Assembly: GCA_034359265.1 (NCBI GenBank)
Contig: CP136898.1
Location: forward strand, 43,361,501-43,425,500
Source of the DNA: Canna indica
Lineage: Eukaryota > Streptophyta > Magnoliopsida > Zingiberales > Cannaceae
Length of the DNA stretch: 64,000 nt
Direction: 5' to 3'
How positions within the stretch are numbered: position 1 is the stretch's first letter; each line of letters begins with the position of its first letter. The notes beneath the pieces are model-generated. The model had not been told where the DNA came from, did no database searches, and was given only the letters and a program-made list of their open reading frames with translations. A program made the translations under genes and the position numbers. Positions 45,486-56,450 of the stretch are shown here, in pieces.

Positions 45486-45497
45486 TGGTATCAGAGC
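45486..45497 (+). promoter_or_regulatory. Primer-binding site (initiator-Met tRNA type)
   Basis: TGGTATCAGAGC, an exact match to the plant initiator-Met tRNA 3'-end complement used by copia elements. Confidence 0.9.
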
Positions 45498-45556
45498 GAT
45501 TGTGCTAACCTATACCTGCACAAAATCCTTGGTGTTTCTCTTTTTTCAAACTCAAG

Positions 45557-46632
45557 ATGGAAGGAATGTCTATGGGAAGTTCTGTCAATATTCCTCCTTT
45601 ACTGATCAGAACAAATTATGCAATTGAGATTGAATAAAAAAGTCTTTCATCAAGTCTTTGGATGATCGTTACTGGGACGTATGCAATTGAGATTGGATGC
45701 ACTCCACCTACAAGTCCTGATGGGACTGAGCGCAAACTTTAAAGCCACTATACTGAAGCAGAGATTGTTGCTGCAAACTATGATAATAAAGCTATTTAAT
45801 GCTATATTTAGTGAAGTTGATCCTTCTCGATTTAAACTTATCTCGGATTGTACCTTGGTAAAGAAGGCATGAGAAATTTTAGAAACAAATCATGAAGGTT
45901 CACTAACGCTTTAGAAGTCAAAAGTCAAAATCCTCAACACCAAATTTGAGAATCTAAATATGTGAGAAGATAAAAGTATACAAGATTTTCATGACCGTAT
46001 CAAAGACCTCATGAACAATGCTACTAGTCTCTGAGGAAAAGATAGTAAGAAAAGTTCTCAGATCCATGCCTACTAAATTTGATATGAAAGTTGCTGTCAT
46101 AAGTGAAGTTCATGATCCATCCACTATTACACTTGTTACTCTAATGGGTAAACTCGAAACTTATGAGTTAAAATTATCTGAAAAATGTTCTCACAAAGAA
46201 AAGAAGAAAAACCTTACTTTCAGAGCTACTGAGGATGAAATCAATACAGAAGAATGTTCTGAAGAAGAAATGGATGGTGTTCTAGTTCTTATGACAAAAA
46301 ATTTCAAGAGATTTCTGAGAGCGAAGAGTAATAAAAACCAAAACTCTGAGTCTAATCTGGAGTCGAAACAAGATTGCCAGTTCTAGATCAAACTTCTCTG
46401 TTGGAGTAAATAGAAGAAGTCAATCGTTTGGACAAAAAGGCGATTTCAAACAAAAGTCTAAAGACATCCAATGCTTTGAATGTGAAGGATTTGGACATGT
46501 AAGATCATAATGCCCAAATTTTTAAAAGAAAATCAAGAAGTCATTCATTGCTACTTGGAGTGACAATGATGAAGAAATTGATTCGGAAGAGCATGAATAA
46601 GACAACTTTAGAGCCTTCATAGGCAACTTTGA
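45557..46632 (+). pseudogene. Copia gag, N-terminal part
   Basis: ATG 45557 gives 'MEGMSMGSSVNIPPLL' and 'RTNYAIEI', the standard copia gag start. It continues through stops with 'KSFIKSLDDRYWDV'. The open stretch 46018-46386 carries the C-terminal UBN2 type ('EEKIVRKVLRSMPTKFDMKVAVI.E'). A CCHC knuckle lies near 46470 ('CFECEGFGHVRS.CP'), with a stop just before its last Cys. Then comes an acidic part ('SDNDEEIDSEEHE', 'NFRAFIGNF'). The sequence breaks off at about 46632 and continues at 55336. Confidence 0.8.
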
Positions 46633-47677
46633 TTGAGAAAATATCAAACAAACAAAAAAAGTTATAGAGAGAAGAATAAAATGGCAGCATAAATAGCATT
46701 ATCGAAAGCTCATTAGTGCATACCATGGTCACATCCAAGAATGAAACTATGAAATCAATATATTGAACTACAAAATTCTACATTTGCCTAGATGATCATA
46801 ATCAAAAACTCAGACAAGGCCAATTGAGCAACCATGGGTGGAAAAGCGAAAGATCTAGAAACATATATGGGGCCAAGATTACAAGATAAGTAACAGCTAC
46901 AATCAAATAAGAATGTCCATTGATTGAATGGGTAGAGAACTACTACTGAGCTTATTCTCAGCCAACAATGACAACAATTGAAAGGATACAAGTGCCAAAA
47001 ATAAGAAAAGAAAGGAGGGAAAGAATACAAACCGAAAGGATGCAGGTACCAAAAAATGCCTCATTTACCCTCACTATTTAATGATACCGCCATTTTCCCA
47101 TGGAGTCTTCCTACCCCTTATTTAATGAAAATACATTCGATGAATAATCATTATACCCTCACTATTTGATTTCTTATCAAAATTTAAGCATACAAATCCA
47201 ATCATTAGGGTTGTTTATTAATAAGGAGTAAGTATTGAAAGAAATGATTAAATTAATAAAGAGTAAGTATTGAAAGAAAAGATTCTCTTTTGTGGCAATT
47301 GCAGGTATCACTTCAATATATATTGATAGAATCTTTTTCTCATTTTTAAAATAAATAGACACAACATCTCCCATGTGATGTACAAATTCTCATCGAAAAT
47401 AAAAATAGTTATTTATTTTTATAAATAAAAAATAAATAATTTATTCTCATATAATCAAATTATTAAATTTCTATTTAAACATGGAATGAAAAAGACAATA
47501 TATAGGATGAGTAGAAGGAGCCTTTCCCTTGGCTTGATCTATGGCCTGAAACTAAGAGATACAAAAAAGTCCACCAATCCCAATGATCCATAGGATTGGA
47601 TTAATTATGGATCCAACAACAAACAATAGAAGTATTGAGTTATTTAGTCTTTGATCTTATCTTGTATTTAGATTTTG

Positions 47678-47708
<31 letters not shown>
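46633..47708. other. Left flank of D inside CACTA H, unassigned
   Basis: A minus-strand open stretch (47030-46788) has no recognisable domain. A tandem pair of about 40 bp ('aataa(g)gagtaagtattgaaagaaa.gatt') is at 47217-47283. 47480-47640 looks like a plastid intergenic sequence. A TA run (47680-47701) precedes D. I cannot find the left end of H here. Confidence 0.4.
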
Positions 47709-48329
47709 CACTACTAGAATTATCGTCATCACCGACGGCTCAGACCGTGGCTGAACCATCGGTGATAGATATTGCGGACGGCGCAAACCACGGCAAAAAA
47801 CCGTCACTGATGAGCGCGTCCCAGATAGGTTGTAATGGCCAAGCGCGGCCATCACATGTAATCATCAGTGACAGCCATGTGAGCAGTCGCTGATTAAAAA
47901 ACATCAGTGACGGCTTTAGGCGTTGTCACCGATACCAACCATCAGCCACGGCCCAGACCCGTCGGTGATACTATTAGCAACCGTGATATTTGGTGCTGCC
48001 CAGACCATCCGCCATTTATGATAAGCTTTCAGCCACGGCTTAGTGACGGTGAACCGTGGGTAAGCCGTGGCTAAATGTGTATTCTGTAACTGAAAAAATT
48101 GAAAATTTTACAAATTTTTGTATACAATGATATATCGACTACAAACTATTTTCAATCACATATTACAATAAAAAAATATCATACACATGCATTTGAAACC
48201 AAACATATAAGTTTTACATAAATATCATCAGCCTCAAACCGGAGGCAAACAATTATCAAAATATCATCTATATACAACAAAGTATCAAAATATAAACAAA
48301 ATACAATTAATTAAAATCTCACGGCTGCA

Positions 48330-49953
48330 GTGGAGGAGGTGGAGTCGACAATGATTGGGTCGGGAGCGTCAACTAGGTCGAGGAGGACAATGGCTGCGAC
48401 ATCATCAGTAGAAGCTCAGCGTGAGATGCAATCTGAGTGAGAAGTGTCTGCATGTTCTGGATTGTCTGTCTCAACTCGTCATTCGCCCGCCTCTGCTCCT
48501 GCATTTCCAACCTCTGCTGGGTGAGCTCCGACTCCATGGTCGCTATCCGGCTATGGTCCTGCGCTCGGGATGACGAGGGCTGCTCACCCGTAGTCGGAGG
48601 GGTCAGCACCCCAAGTGGCCCGAGCACGGTGCGTGCATGGCCACTGTTTGCAAAGCCATAAATACGACCGTGCTCCCAGCCACCTGCGGCCTCCACCCAA
48701 GCTCCTACGACGAACTCCTCCGGTGTGCCTCCACACTCGATCACAATCCTCATGTAAGTTTCCTACACATGTTTATATTTTAAATATATATAAACTATAA
48801 ATAAAAATTCTATAAATCAGATAGACATATATAAATACTTACCATTATATACGAGGCTCTGCTATCAACGTAGTCCCCCACTCCTCGTCGACGACGGTGG
48901 GTGCGCTCAAACACCTCCATCATCGACGGGCGTTGGACGGTGCCATCCTCCGTCACGCGCGTCTTACATTAGAAAAAAATACATTAGTATCATTATACAC
49001 AATATATAATTTATTTTAAAAAAATTAAATTATACATACCATACGACGCTCATGAACCGCAAAAGAGATGGAGCCACCAGTGTGGCGCGTGCCCGTGCCG
49101 TCCCCCCCGGACCCGCGGTTTCTCGACGCAGTCCAGGAGACCTCCTGCCACTTAAGTGTGGCCCACCGCTCAACGAGCTGGTCCCACACAGGGCCAGGAA
49201 TCCACTCGAGGGCGTGTCCCTGAGTCTACCCTATCTGTGTGGCCCCCAATCGTTTCATCATGGTTTGACGGGCCTGCTGAAGCAGCCTGTTATAGCGAGC
49301 GCGGGCAACACGCTCCCATGCAACCTCAACAAAAGTGGTCTGGTCCTCCGGCCATGTATAATGAGCCTGCAAAAAAAAATTATTATTACCGATGAATATT
49401 TAACATTAATATTAATTTAATAAATACACTTACCGTGAACTCTCGCCACAATAAATCCATATGCTCACGGGGCACGTGAGACCATGCAGGCCACGCCCCA
49501 CGCATAAACATCCAGATCGTCCCCGCAATCGTGCGAGGGACGTCCTCCGGCTCAAATCTGCACAAAATATAAATTCATAATATGATATTTTGAAATAAAT
49601 AAATTATAAGGAATAATTGATGCATATACTTACCATCTTCCGCGTACACTAACTACTCTGCGCAGTGCTCCCTCGGGTGGCGAAGGGATAATTATGTTAG
49701 GCCCTTGTGGCCTACGTATCGAAGACGATGATCCTGGATCTGCGGTGGATGGCGGAGGGATGGTAGCCGAAGGTGAAGGGATGGTGGCCAGATCAGGTGA
49801 GGGAACTGTGGACGGATCAGGTAGGGGGATGGTGGCCGGAGGTGAGGGGATGGTGGTGGAAGGCGAAGGGTCAGTGGGTACGGGTGGGGCAGGTGGTAAT
49901 CGTCGGGGGGTCCTACGAGGAATGCCTCCTCGAGAACTAATATCTCGAACCAT
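48330..49953 (-). pseudogene. CACTA D second gene (plant transposase Ptta/En/Spm type)
   Basis: ATG 49953 starts 'MVRDISSRGGIPRRTPRRLP' followed by a Pro/Ser/Thr-rich N-terminus. Exons then follow at about 49563-49440 ('EDVPRTIAGTIWMFMRGAWPAWSHVPREHM'), 49372-49042, about 48965-48850, and 48766-48330. The third has 'YTWPEDQTTFVEVAWERVARARYN', 'WIPGPVWDQLVERWATLKWQEVSW' and 'TGGSISFAVHERRM', with one stop in 'ATQIG.TQGH'. The last has 'CGGTPEEFVVGAWVEAAGGWEHGRIYGFANSGHARTVLGPLG', then a 45-residue coiled coil 'ELTQQRLEMQEQRRANDELR'. Splice sites look canonical. A late stop near 48375 precedes the usual Pro-rich end. Confidence 0.8.
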
Positions 49954-50042
49954 AGTTGTAAAAATTTAATATAATTAGGTTATATATAATAGATTAATAG
50001 ATATATTTAATAATTGAATATATATATACTTCACATTTACAA

Positions 50043-50787
50043 TTATTCGTCATCGTCATTATCATCATCCGTGTAATACTCTTCTTCTTGTTCTTCTGTA
50101 TCGAAATCTTGAAATTCTTCTTCGTCTCCCTCATCATCATTCTGTCCTTCCTCAACTTCATTATCGTCGTCATCAACGTATTCTATTTCCAATTGAACTA
50201 ACTCTGTGTCATCATCCTTGAGTATTAGACTAACTCGTTCCACTTCGGAAGGATATTCTTCTTGATAGAAGTCATCTGCTGGCTCATTCTCTCTAACTAT
50301 CGGGTCAATTTTTCCTCTGGCTTTAGTCTTACAGACTACACGCCAATCTGCCCTATCTTTTTTCCGAGACGAATACTGCATATAATATACTTGTTCAGCT
50401 TGAGATGATAATATAAATGGCTCATTTGAACCCAATTTTGATTTGTAACTGACCTCGACCAGCTGTTTATACTTTGGTGAACTCTCATGCCCCTATCGCT
50501 TGTATCGAACCAATGACATTTAAAAAGGGCAACTAATTACATTCAAAAAATTGCAATTCAATGACTTCTTTCAATAGTCTGTAAAAGTCAACATCACATT
50601 CAGCATACGTTGTCCTTTTGACACAGACCTCAGCATTCATAGTCTTTTTTGTAGATGAATATTCAAGTGTGTGAAATTTATATCCATTGACAAAATAACC
50701 ATTATAACACTGTACAAGTCGTGTCGGTCCGCTAGCAAACTCAAAGATTTGGTTATCTATTTCACCTTTGTGTTCTGTGCTGTAAGC
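50043..50787 (-). pseudogene. CACTA D transposase, DUF4216 and acidic tail
   Basis: Minus-strand DUF4216: 'GPTRLVQCYNGYFVNGYKFHTLEYSSTKKTMNAEV' style (50735-50620), then 'CDVDFYRLLKEVIEL' with a frame change. From 50435 the frame is open: 'GSNEPFILSSQAEQVYYMQYS' (a conserved block of this domain), 'RADWRVVCKTKARGKIDPI', and the acidic end 'NDDEGDEEEFQDFDTEEQEEEYYTDDDNDDDE' type, stop at 50043. The 130-residue tail frame is the longest intact transposase piece in the family here. Confidence 0.85.
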
Positions 50788-51387
50788 CTAAAACCAATTA
50801 GGGAACTCACGATTCTGTAATCTTTCTAATTCCTCATCGCTGTAAATTGAGTATTTTGTCACCATCTCAATGTCAAATATTTCAATCAAAGAAGGAAATT
50901 TTCTAACCATTCTCAAGACTAAAGAATTTTGAGTGTTCCATGCAATACAAGCAAGAGAGTCGCCCATGCGTGCTCCAACCAGACAACATGCCATAGGCCG
51001 GGAAATCATTGATTGTCCACAATATAGCAGCTCGTAAAGTGAAGTTTTGCTTCCGGTGACAATCATAAGTGACAACTCCCTCAGCCCACAATATTTTGAG
51101 TTCATCAATTAGGGGACGGAGAAACACGTCAATTTTTTTGCGAGGACCCCTAGGACCCAGAATAATCATCAAAATATAGATAAATCCATCTTTCATACAC
51201 GTCAAGTTTCTCGATCCAAAAATCTTATGTTCGAACATTTCCGACACGGACATCAGATTTTATCACCACTAAGGAATTTTTCATTCGAGTAGGCAAAATT
51301 TAAGAAGTAAGTTACGCCTACTCGAAATTCGTCTGTTATAGCTCCATGATGAATTCGTTGGTACATCCAACTTCGATCGTCCGGCAT
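50788..51387 (-). pseudogene. CACTA D transposase, N-terminal and TNP2 catalytic remnant
   Basis: From ATG 51387 the transposase-associated domain reads 'MPDDRSWMYQRIHHGAITDE' onward to 'EKFLSGDKI', one stop, then 'CPCRKCSNIRFLDRE'. It is joined abruptly near 51200 to the Transposase_21 region: 'CMKDGFIYILMIILGPRGP', 'IDVFLRPLIDELKILW', 'WTINDFPAYGMLSGWSTHGRLSC' style. A second abrupt join after 'FFSLENG' leads to 'SLIEIFDIEMVTKYSIYSDEEL' of DUF4218. So at least two internal deletions removed most of the catalytic core. It is the only copy here that keeps the 'INDFPAY' block. Confidence 0.85.
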
Positions 51388-51659
51388 GTTCTGTCAAAAA
51401 GTTTGCAATATCTTTAGGTAATGTCTTTAGATGAGATGGTCCTATTCCATTCGGGATTCATGTTATTCATATTGCACTTAGTATTTCTTTTGGTCATTAA
51501 CTTAATTCTAAATTTCGACAGCATCTCCCTACAGTTCTCTGAATACGCATATCATCTGGGTGCGCATCGGAGAACAAGGGAGATACAAGCCAAAATTTAA
51601 AAATGAATAATGACTAAAAAATTAAACTAAGTACAATATAAATAACTATGTTCCCAAAC

Positions 51660-52400
51660 TGTCCAATTAGGGACAATTCAAGTGTTGTACGTCGTATAAA
51701 AGATCATTAATTTCGTTTACATGAACATACAACCCCCGAACAGATCTAAGATTTTGCAAAATTAAAACTTGACTCGTCGATCGTACATGAAACGTATCAA
51801 CTCGTCTTGATTTTTTTTCTAAATTTATGGATGCTGATGCGAGTCCATAGTGGACGATTGCGCGCGAGTCCAAAGTGGATGATTCCGGCACGAGTCCATC
51901 CATTGTGGACGATTTCGGCATGAGTCCATCCATTGTGGACGATTCCGGTGTGAGTCCACCATTGTGGACGATTTCGGTGCGAGTTCATCCATTATGGACG
52001 ATTCCGTCGCGAGTCCACCCTGGACGATTTGAGCGCGAGTCCAAAGTGGATGATTTGGCCACGAGTCCACAGTGGACGATTCCGGCGCGAGTTCGTAGTG
52101 GACGATTCCGCGCGACTAATTAATTAATATTAAACTAATTTCATTAATTAACCTAAAACTAATTAAACCCTAATCAACATTAACCATTAATTAATATTAA
52201 CCAAACTAATTACCTAATTAACAATTAAAAAAAATTAACCCTCATCAAATTTGATTAGGGGTTAATTACCCTAATCAAGTAATTGATTAGGGTAATTAAC
52301 CCTAATCAAGTAGTAGTCGGCATCACTGCCGGCTACTGTTCGATGGATTGGGGCCGGAGCGGAGAGGGACGGCTCGAGGGTCGTCGGAACATCGTGGATC
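51660..52400 (-). promoter_or_regulatory. Transposase leader of CACTA D
   Basis: Inverted counterpart of the leaders in A and B. It contains a GC-rich first-exon-like block (52330-52400), an AT-rich stretch with 'ttaattaat' phrases (52115-52310), a short tandem array (51838-52113) and the conserved 'acatacaacccccgaacagatctaagattttgc' block. No protein is supported. Confidence 0.5.
51838..52113. repeat. Tandem array in the D leader
   Basis: About ten imperfect copies of a 24-30 bp unit, 'gagtccatccattgtggacgattccggcgc'. The halves 'tcca' and 'tgga' make each unit partly palindromic. Overlapping frames on both strands are repeat artefacts. Confidence 0.8.
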
Positions 52401-53492
52401 TGTAATTTTATTATCACCGACGGCTACATGAGTCGTCGGTTAAGAGTGTTTTAATATTCGCACTGTGTTCGTGGCATTAAATAATAAGCGACGGTTGCCT
52501 CTAGCCGTGGCTAATGAGTAATCCATATCACCGACGGCGGCATACAACTATGGCTAATAAGTTATTTTATTTCGCGCCCCCGTGCGCACCATCAATTATG
52601 AGTGACGGCTATATGCGAGTCGTGGTTGATTTGGTTGCTCATATCACCAACGACTCCAGTGCTCCCGCTAAGCCGTTGCTAATAACTTATTTTATTTTGC
52701 GTGCCCTGCGTGTCATGAACTATGAGCGACGACTCTGGTTAGTCGTATGCAAGCCGCGACTGATTTGGTTACATCAGCCACGGCCGCTGCGGCCGACGCA
52801 AAGCCGTGAATGATTCTGATGGCCCCGGCGACCGTCGGTGATCCTCGTGGCTGATGTGATATATTCTAGTAGTGTATATATATGGGTAAGACTTGTACAT
52901 ATAAAATAAATATAAAAATACACAGTATAGGATGCTCATTCTTTTTTTTTTATTATTATTTTATTCGGTAATTGACCCAATCTTTTCCTAAAAAAAGGTT
53001 GAGCCGACTTTAATTGCAATCAATTATAGAAAACAAACTCCAATTGCTGAAGTGAACTCTTCACAAGTAGTCGAAGGGAACACTGCCTAAGTAACGACAC
53101 GTCGCAGTGGGGCTCCAACATGTCGAGTTTCACCGTATGAAGTCCGCCACCAAGAAATGACTACTTGTAACATCATTGAGTTTCATCATTTCCTATTGTT
53201 GCGAGAAAGGGCTTTTAGATTCCCAAACTCGTTGTTGCTGGGCAATGAGAGTCCCAAACTTTTGGAGCAAACGAGCGCCGTTGAGCAATGCTCACTTGGA
53301 GGGACACCAAGAAGATGCTACTTGATTCACCAAGTCTCGGTCTTGTTGGGCAATGGGAAGTCCCAGACTTGAAGAGCATACGAGCAACGCTTATCTCAGA
53401 TAACATCTGGGTGTCGTTGTGCAACACCCAAGTGATGAGTAGTTTCGTGGCCGCACCACACTGGAGCATTACCTCCACCGTCGTCTTGAGCC

Positions 53493-53654
53493 GATCACTG
53501 CTTGCTCACTCGCCCCCCGCAGGAGTCATGGCGCTCTCCTCCGAGCCCATCTCAATGAGCTTCAAGTCTTACGGATCACTGCTTGCTCACTCATCCCCCG
53601 CAGAGGTCATGGCGCTCTCCTTCGAGCCCATATCAATGAGCTTCAAGTCTTACG
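53493..53654. repeat. 81-bp direct duplication
   Basis: 'gatcactgcttgctcactc' and the following block up to 'caagtcttacg' occur twice, 81 bp apart, with few differences. Confidence 0.8.
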
Positions 53655-53814
53655 ATGCTCCTCGAACCAAGACTTGAGGAATTTTCTCCAACCGGGTCAT
53701 GACATTCGCTAACTCTCTGCACTACGAGCATTGTTGTCACACCATAGTTGTTCTTCACTAGTGCTTGGTTCGGATGTGTCAATCTTGCGTCTTAAGAGCC
53801 ATTTGCTTTGCGCA

Positions 53815-54360
53815 CAAATCTTGCATCTTAAAGGCCATCTTGCCTTGCGCACCAACCTTGCGACTTACGGTACATCAGCCCTGCGCACCAACTTGGCATC
53901 TCATAAGCAATTTGATCTGCGCAGCATCTTAGGGGTCATCAGCCCTGCGCACAAACTTGGCGACTCACGAGCCATCTGCCATGCACTGCGTCTTAGGGGT
54001 CAAACGCCCTGCACACCATACTTGTCGACTAACGAACCATCGGCTCTACACTGCATCTTAGGGGCATCAGATCTACACACAAACTTGGTGACTCACAAGC
54101 CATCAGCTCTGCGCTGTGTCTTAAGGGCCATCGCCCTGCGCACCATCCATGGTGACTCATGAGCCATCGGCTCTGCGCTGCATCTTAGGGGACATCGCCC
54201 TGCGCACCATCCTTCCGTCTTATGAGAGAGTCTACTTTGCGCACAATGTGCGTCTTACTAGAGATCTATTATACGCGGGACTTTGCATCTTATGAGAGAG
54301 TCTGCTCTACGCACCACTTTACGTCTTATGAGAGATCTTCTCTGCGTACATGACTTGAGA
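53815..54360. repeat. Array of about 64-bp units
   Basis: Regular units begin 'gcatcttaggggtcatc' at 53924, 53988, 54053, 54116 and 54180 (spacing 63-65 bp). They contain 'gccctgcgcaccaacttggcgactcacgagccatcggctctgcgct'. Shorter relics extend to 53815 and 54360 ('cttatgagagagtctgctctacgcacc'). Confidence 0.85.
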
Positions 54361-54551
54361 GATTATGGGCCCATCTGCCCTGCACAAAAGTCACGGTCTT
54401 CGCATCGATCATCGACTGCTTGCCTCCTTGAATACCATAGTCGGAATGTTCATCAATTTGTTTCACTGCATCAACACCTCGAGCGTCATAGACGGAATGC
54501 ACGCCGGCTATATCCGCATCGAGGGCTCCCCTACTTGGAGGCTTGCAATTC

Positions 54552-54566
54552 TCTCTCTGATACCAA
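54552..54566 (-). promoter_or_regulatory. Primer-binding site, minus strand
   Basis: Minus-strand TTGGTATCAGAGAGA, close to the initiator-Met tRNA complement, directly after an LTR-like end ...CCCGTGACA (54568-54576). Confidence 0.75.
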
Positions 54567-54567
54567 C

Positions 54568-54966
54568 TGTCACGGGCCAATTGTTTTGTGCGGAAGAACC
54601 CGTGTGACACCCTTGCATCCCGTTCAAGGGATAAACCTATCATTCCGAATCCATCCCGAATTGGGATTCCCGACTTAACATCACGGGGCATGCGTTGGTC
54701 TACGTACCAACCTCGCGCTCCATATTCGCGCCCCCAAAAGACCATGTTGGCCGAATGGTCTTGAAGGCGTAAAGTAAAACAACAATTATAGGACTATGGG
54801 CGCAAGAAAATATAAAACTGGGTGTAGGACGAGCTCCGCAAATTATCTTAGGAGAAGTTCGTGCGTCTGCGGAGAAATAAAAAGGAATCTGATCCAAAAC
54901 CACCAGTTTGATGCAACTCAAGCCCCAATCAAAAAAATCTCACATCTTACGAGCTTTTGTCATCAC
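54568..54966 (-). repeat. LTR-like block, minus strand
   Basis: On the minus strand it begins TGATGACAAAAGCTCG (54966 downwards), with TG ends uncertain by a few bases, and ends ...CGTGACA beside the primer site. It holds 'tgttggccgaatggtcttgaaggcg' type sequence and no gene. Only one copy is found. Confidence 0.55.
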
Positions 54967-55335
54967 CCCCTCTCCGGTGTGGACTCTCGGTAGCGATTGA
55001 GGCATGGGCGCGAGTCGAGGGTCGAGGGTTGAGGCGTGGAGGCGGGTCAAGGGTCGACGGCGAACTCTCGCCAGAGGCGTGGACTCTCGATCGGCGGTGG
55101 ACTCTCACTAAAGGAAAAGAGACACGGGTCGAGGGTTTCGGGTGAGGGGAAAAAGAGAGAGAGAAGTATAGTGAGGGAAAAGAAGGGGACGCTGGTTTTT
55201 TTTGTCGACGGGAAAAAAAGGAGAGACAAGGTTTTTTTTGCCGCGCGTTGAAATTTTAGCCCCTGTTAACGATGGCATTTCGGTAGATAGCTATCGTTAA
55301 ATGCTATATAAATTCCTAAATATTGTAGTGAGTTA

Positions 55336-55890
55336 AGACTGCCAACATTTTCGATGCAGATAATGGTCATAGCAAGGTTAAGTGTGCAAATAATCTTGAG
55401 GAAGCCTATCAAGATATGTTTGAAAAATGGGTTGAAGTGGCTAAACTCAACAAATCTCTCAGCGATCAGAATAAGCTTTTGATTGAAGAAAAGAAGACCC
55501 TTAAGGAGGAAGTTCATACTCTTCAAAGACAGATTGTTCAAAAAGAAGATAAAGAGTCTAAATTAATTTCCGAACTTGAAAAAGTAAAGAAGGAATTTAG
55601 AATGATGAATTCTACAGGTACTCTTAACAAAATCTTGAGTGCAGGAAAAAGTCCTTCTAATCACAAGGGTCTTGGATACACTAGTTCTTGCCAGTTGAGA
55701 TACTCAACCGATGAACTTTCATAGAGGCTCTTCAAGTTATCAAAAGCATACTTCAAGAAGGGGGGGATAAAGTGCCCAAATGCTACTATTGCAAGTGTAG
55801 AGGATACATTATTGCAAATTGCTTCAAATTTTCCAACAAAATGAGGAGAAAGAATTACATAATTTACCCAAGGCAAAAGGTTAAGCAAAT
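55336..55890 (+). pseudogene. Copia gag, C-terminal part
   Basis: It continues the gag broken at 46632: 'EEAYQDMFEKWVEVAKLNKSL', a strong coiled coil ('LIEEKKTLKEEVHTLQRQIVQ', 'SELEKVKKEFRMMNS'), and 'KGLGYTSS'. After a stop at 55722 there is a second CCHC knuckle ('CYYCKCRGYIIANCF', normally CxxCxxxGHxxxxC; the His is lost). The joined layout is that of copia gag with a long coiled coil between two knuckles. Confidence 0.8.
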
Positions 55891-55930
55891 CTAGGTAATA
55901 AGGATTGATTTTAACTGCAATATTGCATTT

Positions 55931-56450
55931 ATGTCAAAGACTATTTCTTCTTTTGGATCTTGGTATTTCGACAGTGGTTATTCTGAGCACATGACAGGAA
56001 GTTCTGAAAATCTAAAAGATATTCAAGAACATGGAGGTGCAACTGTCACTTTTGGAGATGGAGGACATGAAAACGTCATAGGAGTTGGAACTTTAAATAT
56101 TTCAGGAATTCCTAATCTGGAAAATGTCTTGCTTGTGAAAGGTCTCGAGGCTAATCTTGTGAGTATAAGTCAATTGTGTGATCAAAATTTAAATGTTCAA
56201 TTTACAAAAAAATAGTTGCAAGGTTCTTGATAAAAATAGTGAATGTATCAAATTTTGTGGTACAAATTTGCCTATTCATCGATTTGTCTTTCACTTGTCT
56301 CTTCTGACATTAATCCATGGCATCGATGGTTAGGTCATGTTAATTACAGATATTTGAAGAAGCTTGTAAATGCCGAAGCTGTCAGAGGTATTCCTAAACT
56401 TTCGGGAGAACCAAAATCTGTCTGTATTGCTTGTCAAAAGGGAAAATAGA
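55931..56450 (+). pseudogene. Copia protease and pre-integrase zinc region
   Basis: 55931-56215 has the protease core 'WYFDSGYSEHMTG' with the catalytic D-S-G triplet at residues 14-16 of the frame. 'VTFGDGG' and 'NVLLVKGLEANLVSISQLCD' follow. After a frameshift at 56213, 56243-56449 holds the integrase zinc domain: 'WHRWLGHVNYRYLKKL' and 'CIACQKGK' (H-H-C-C). A TAG replaces the next codon (56450). Protease cuts the polyprotein; here it could not be made. Confidence 0.85.

Larger units (their letters stand above)
47709..52874 (-). mobile_element. CACTA element D, complete ends
   Basis: The ends are CACTACTAGAATTATCG and ...GATATATTCTAGTAGTG (11-bp terminal repeat). TAT is duplicated at 47706-47708 and 52875-52877, with insertion in a TA run. 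Subterminal hairpin phrases ('accgacggctcagaccgtggctgaaccatcggt' at the left, 'ccgacggctacatgagtcgtcggt' at the right) reach about 370-470 bp inwards. Minus-strand genes are the transposase (51387-50043) and the second gene (49953-48330). At 5.2 kb it is the largest copy of the family, but the transposase is internally deleted. Confidence 0.94.
52878..54567 (-). mobile_element. Non-coding LTR-retroelement interior (LARD-like), minus strand
   Basis: The minus strand reads from a primer site (54566 downwards) into DNA without gag or pol. It contains an 81-bp direct duplication (53493 and 53574) and an array of 63-65 bp units (53924-54243). Further repeated 'ttgggcaatggga.gtcccaaact' phrases occur at 53230-53360. 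A large non-coding interior next to a primer site fits a LARD-type derivative. No second LTR is found, so the lower limit is not defined. Confidence 0.5.
46633..55330. mobile_element. CACTA element H (right end seen), host of D
   Basis: The right end reads ...AAATTCCTAAATATTGTAGTG at 55310-55330; inverted it is CACTACAATATTTAGG. Copia gag resumes 5 bp later, so this is where the interruption of the copia element ends. The inner flank (54965-55260) is CT/GA-rich leader-like DNA with repeated 'gactctc' and 'gtcgaggg'. The left end was not found, so the left limit is only the copia break point. No gene of H itself is recognised. Confidence 0.55.

Noticed and set aside
53815..54360. CRISPR-like array
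   Set aside because: Contiguous 63-65 bp tandem units without unique spacers, in a plant retroelement; the same holds for 41785-42760.
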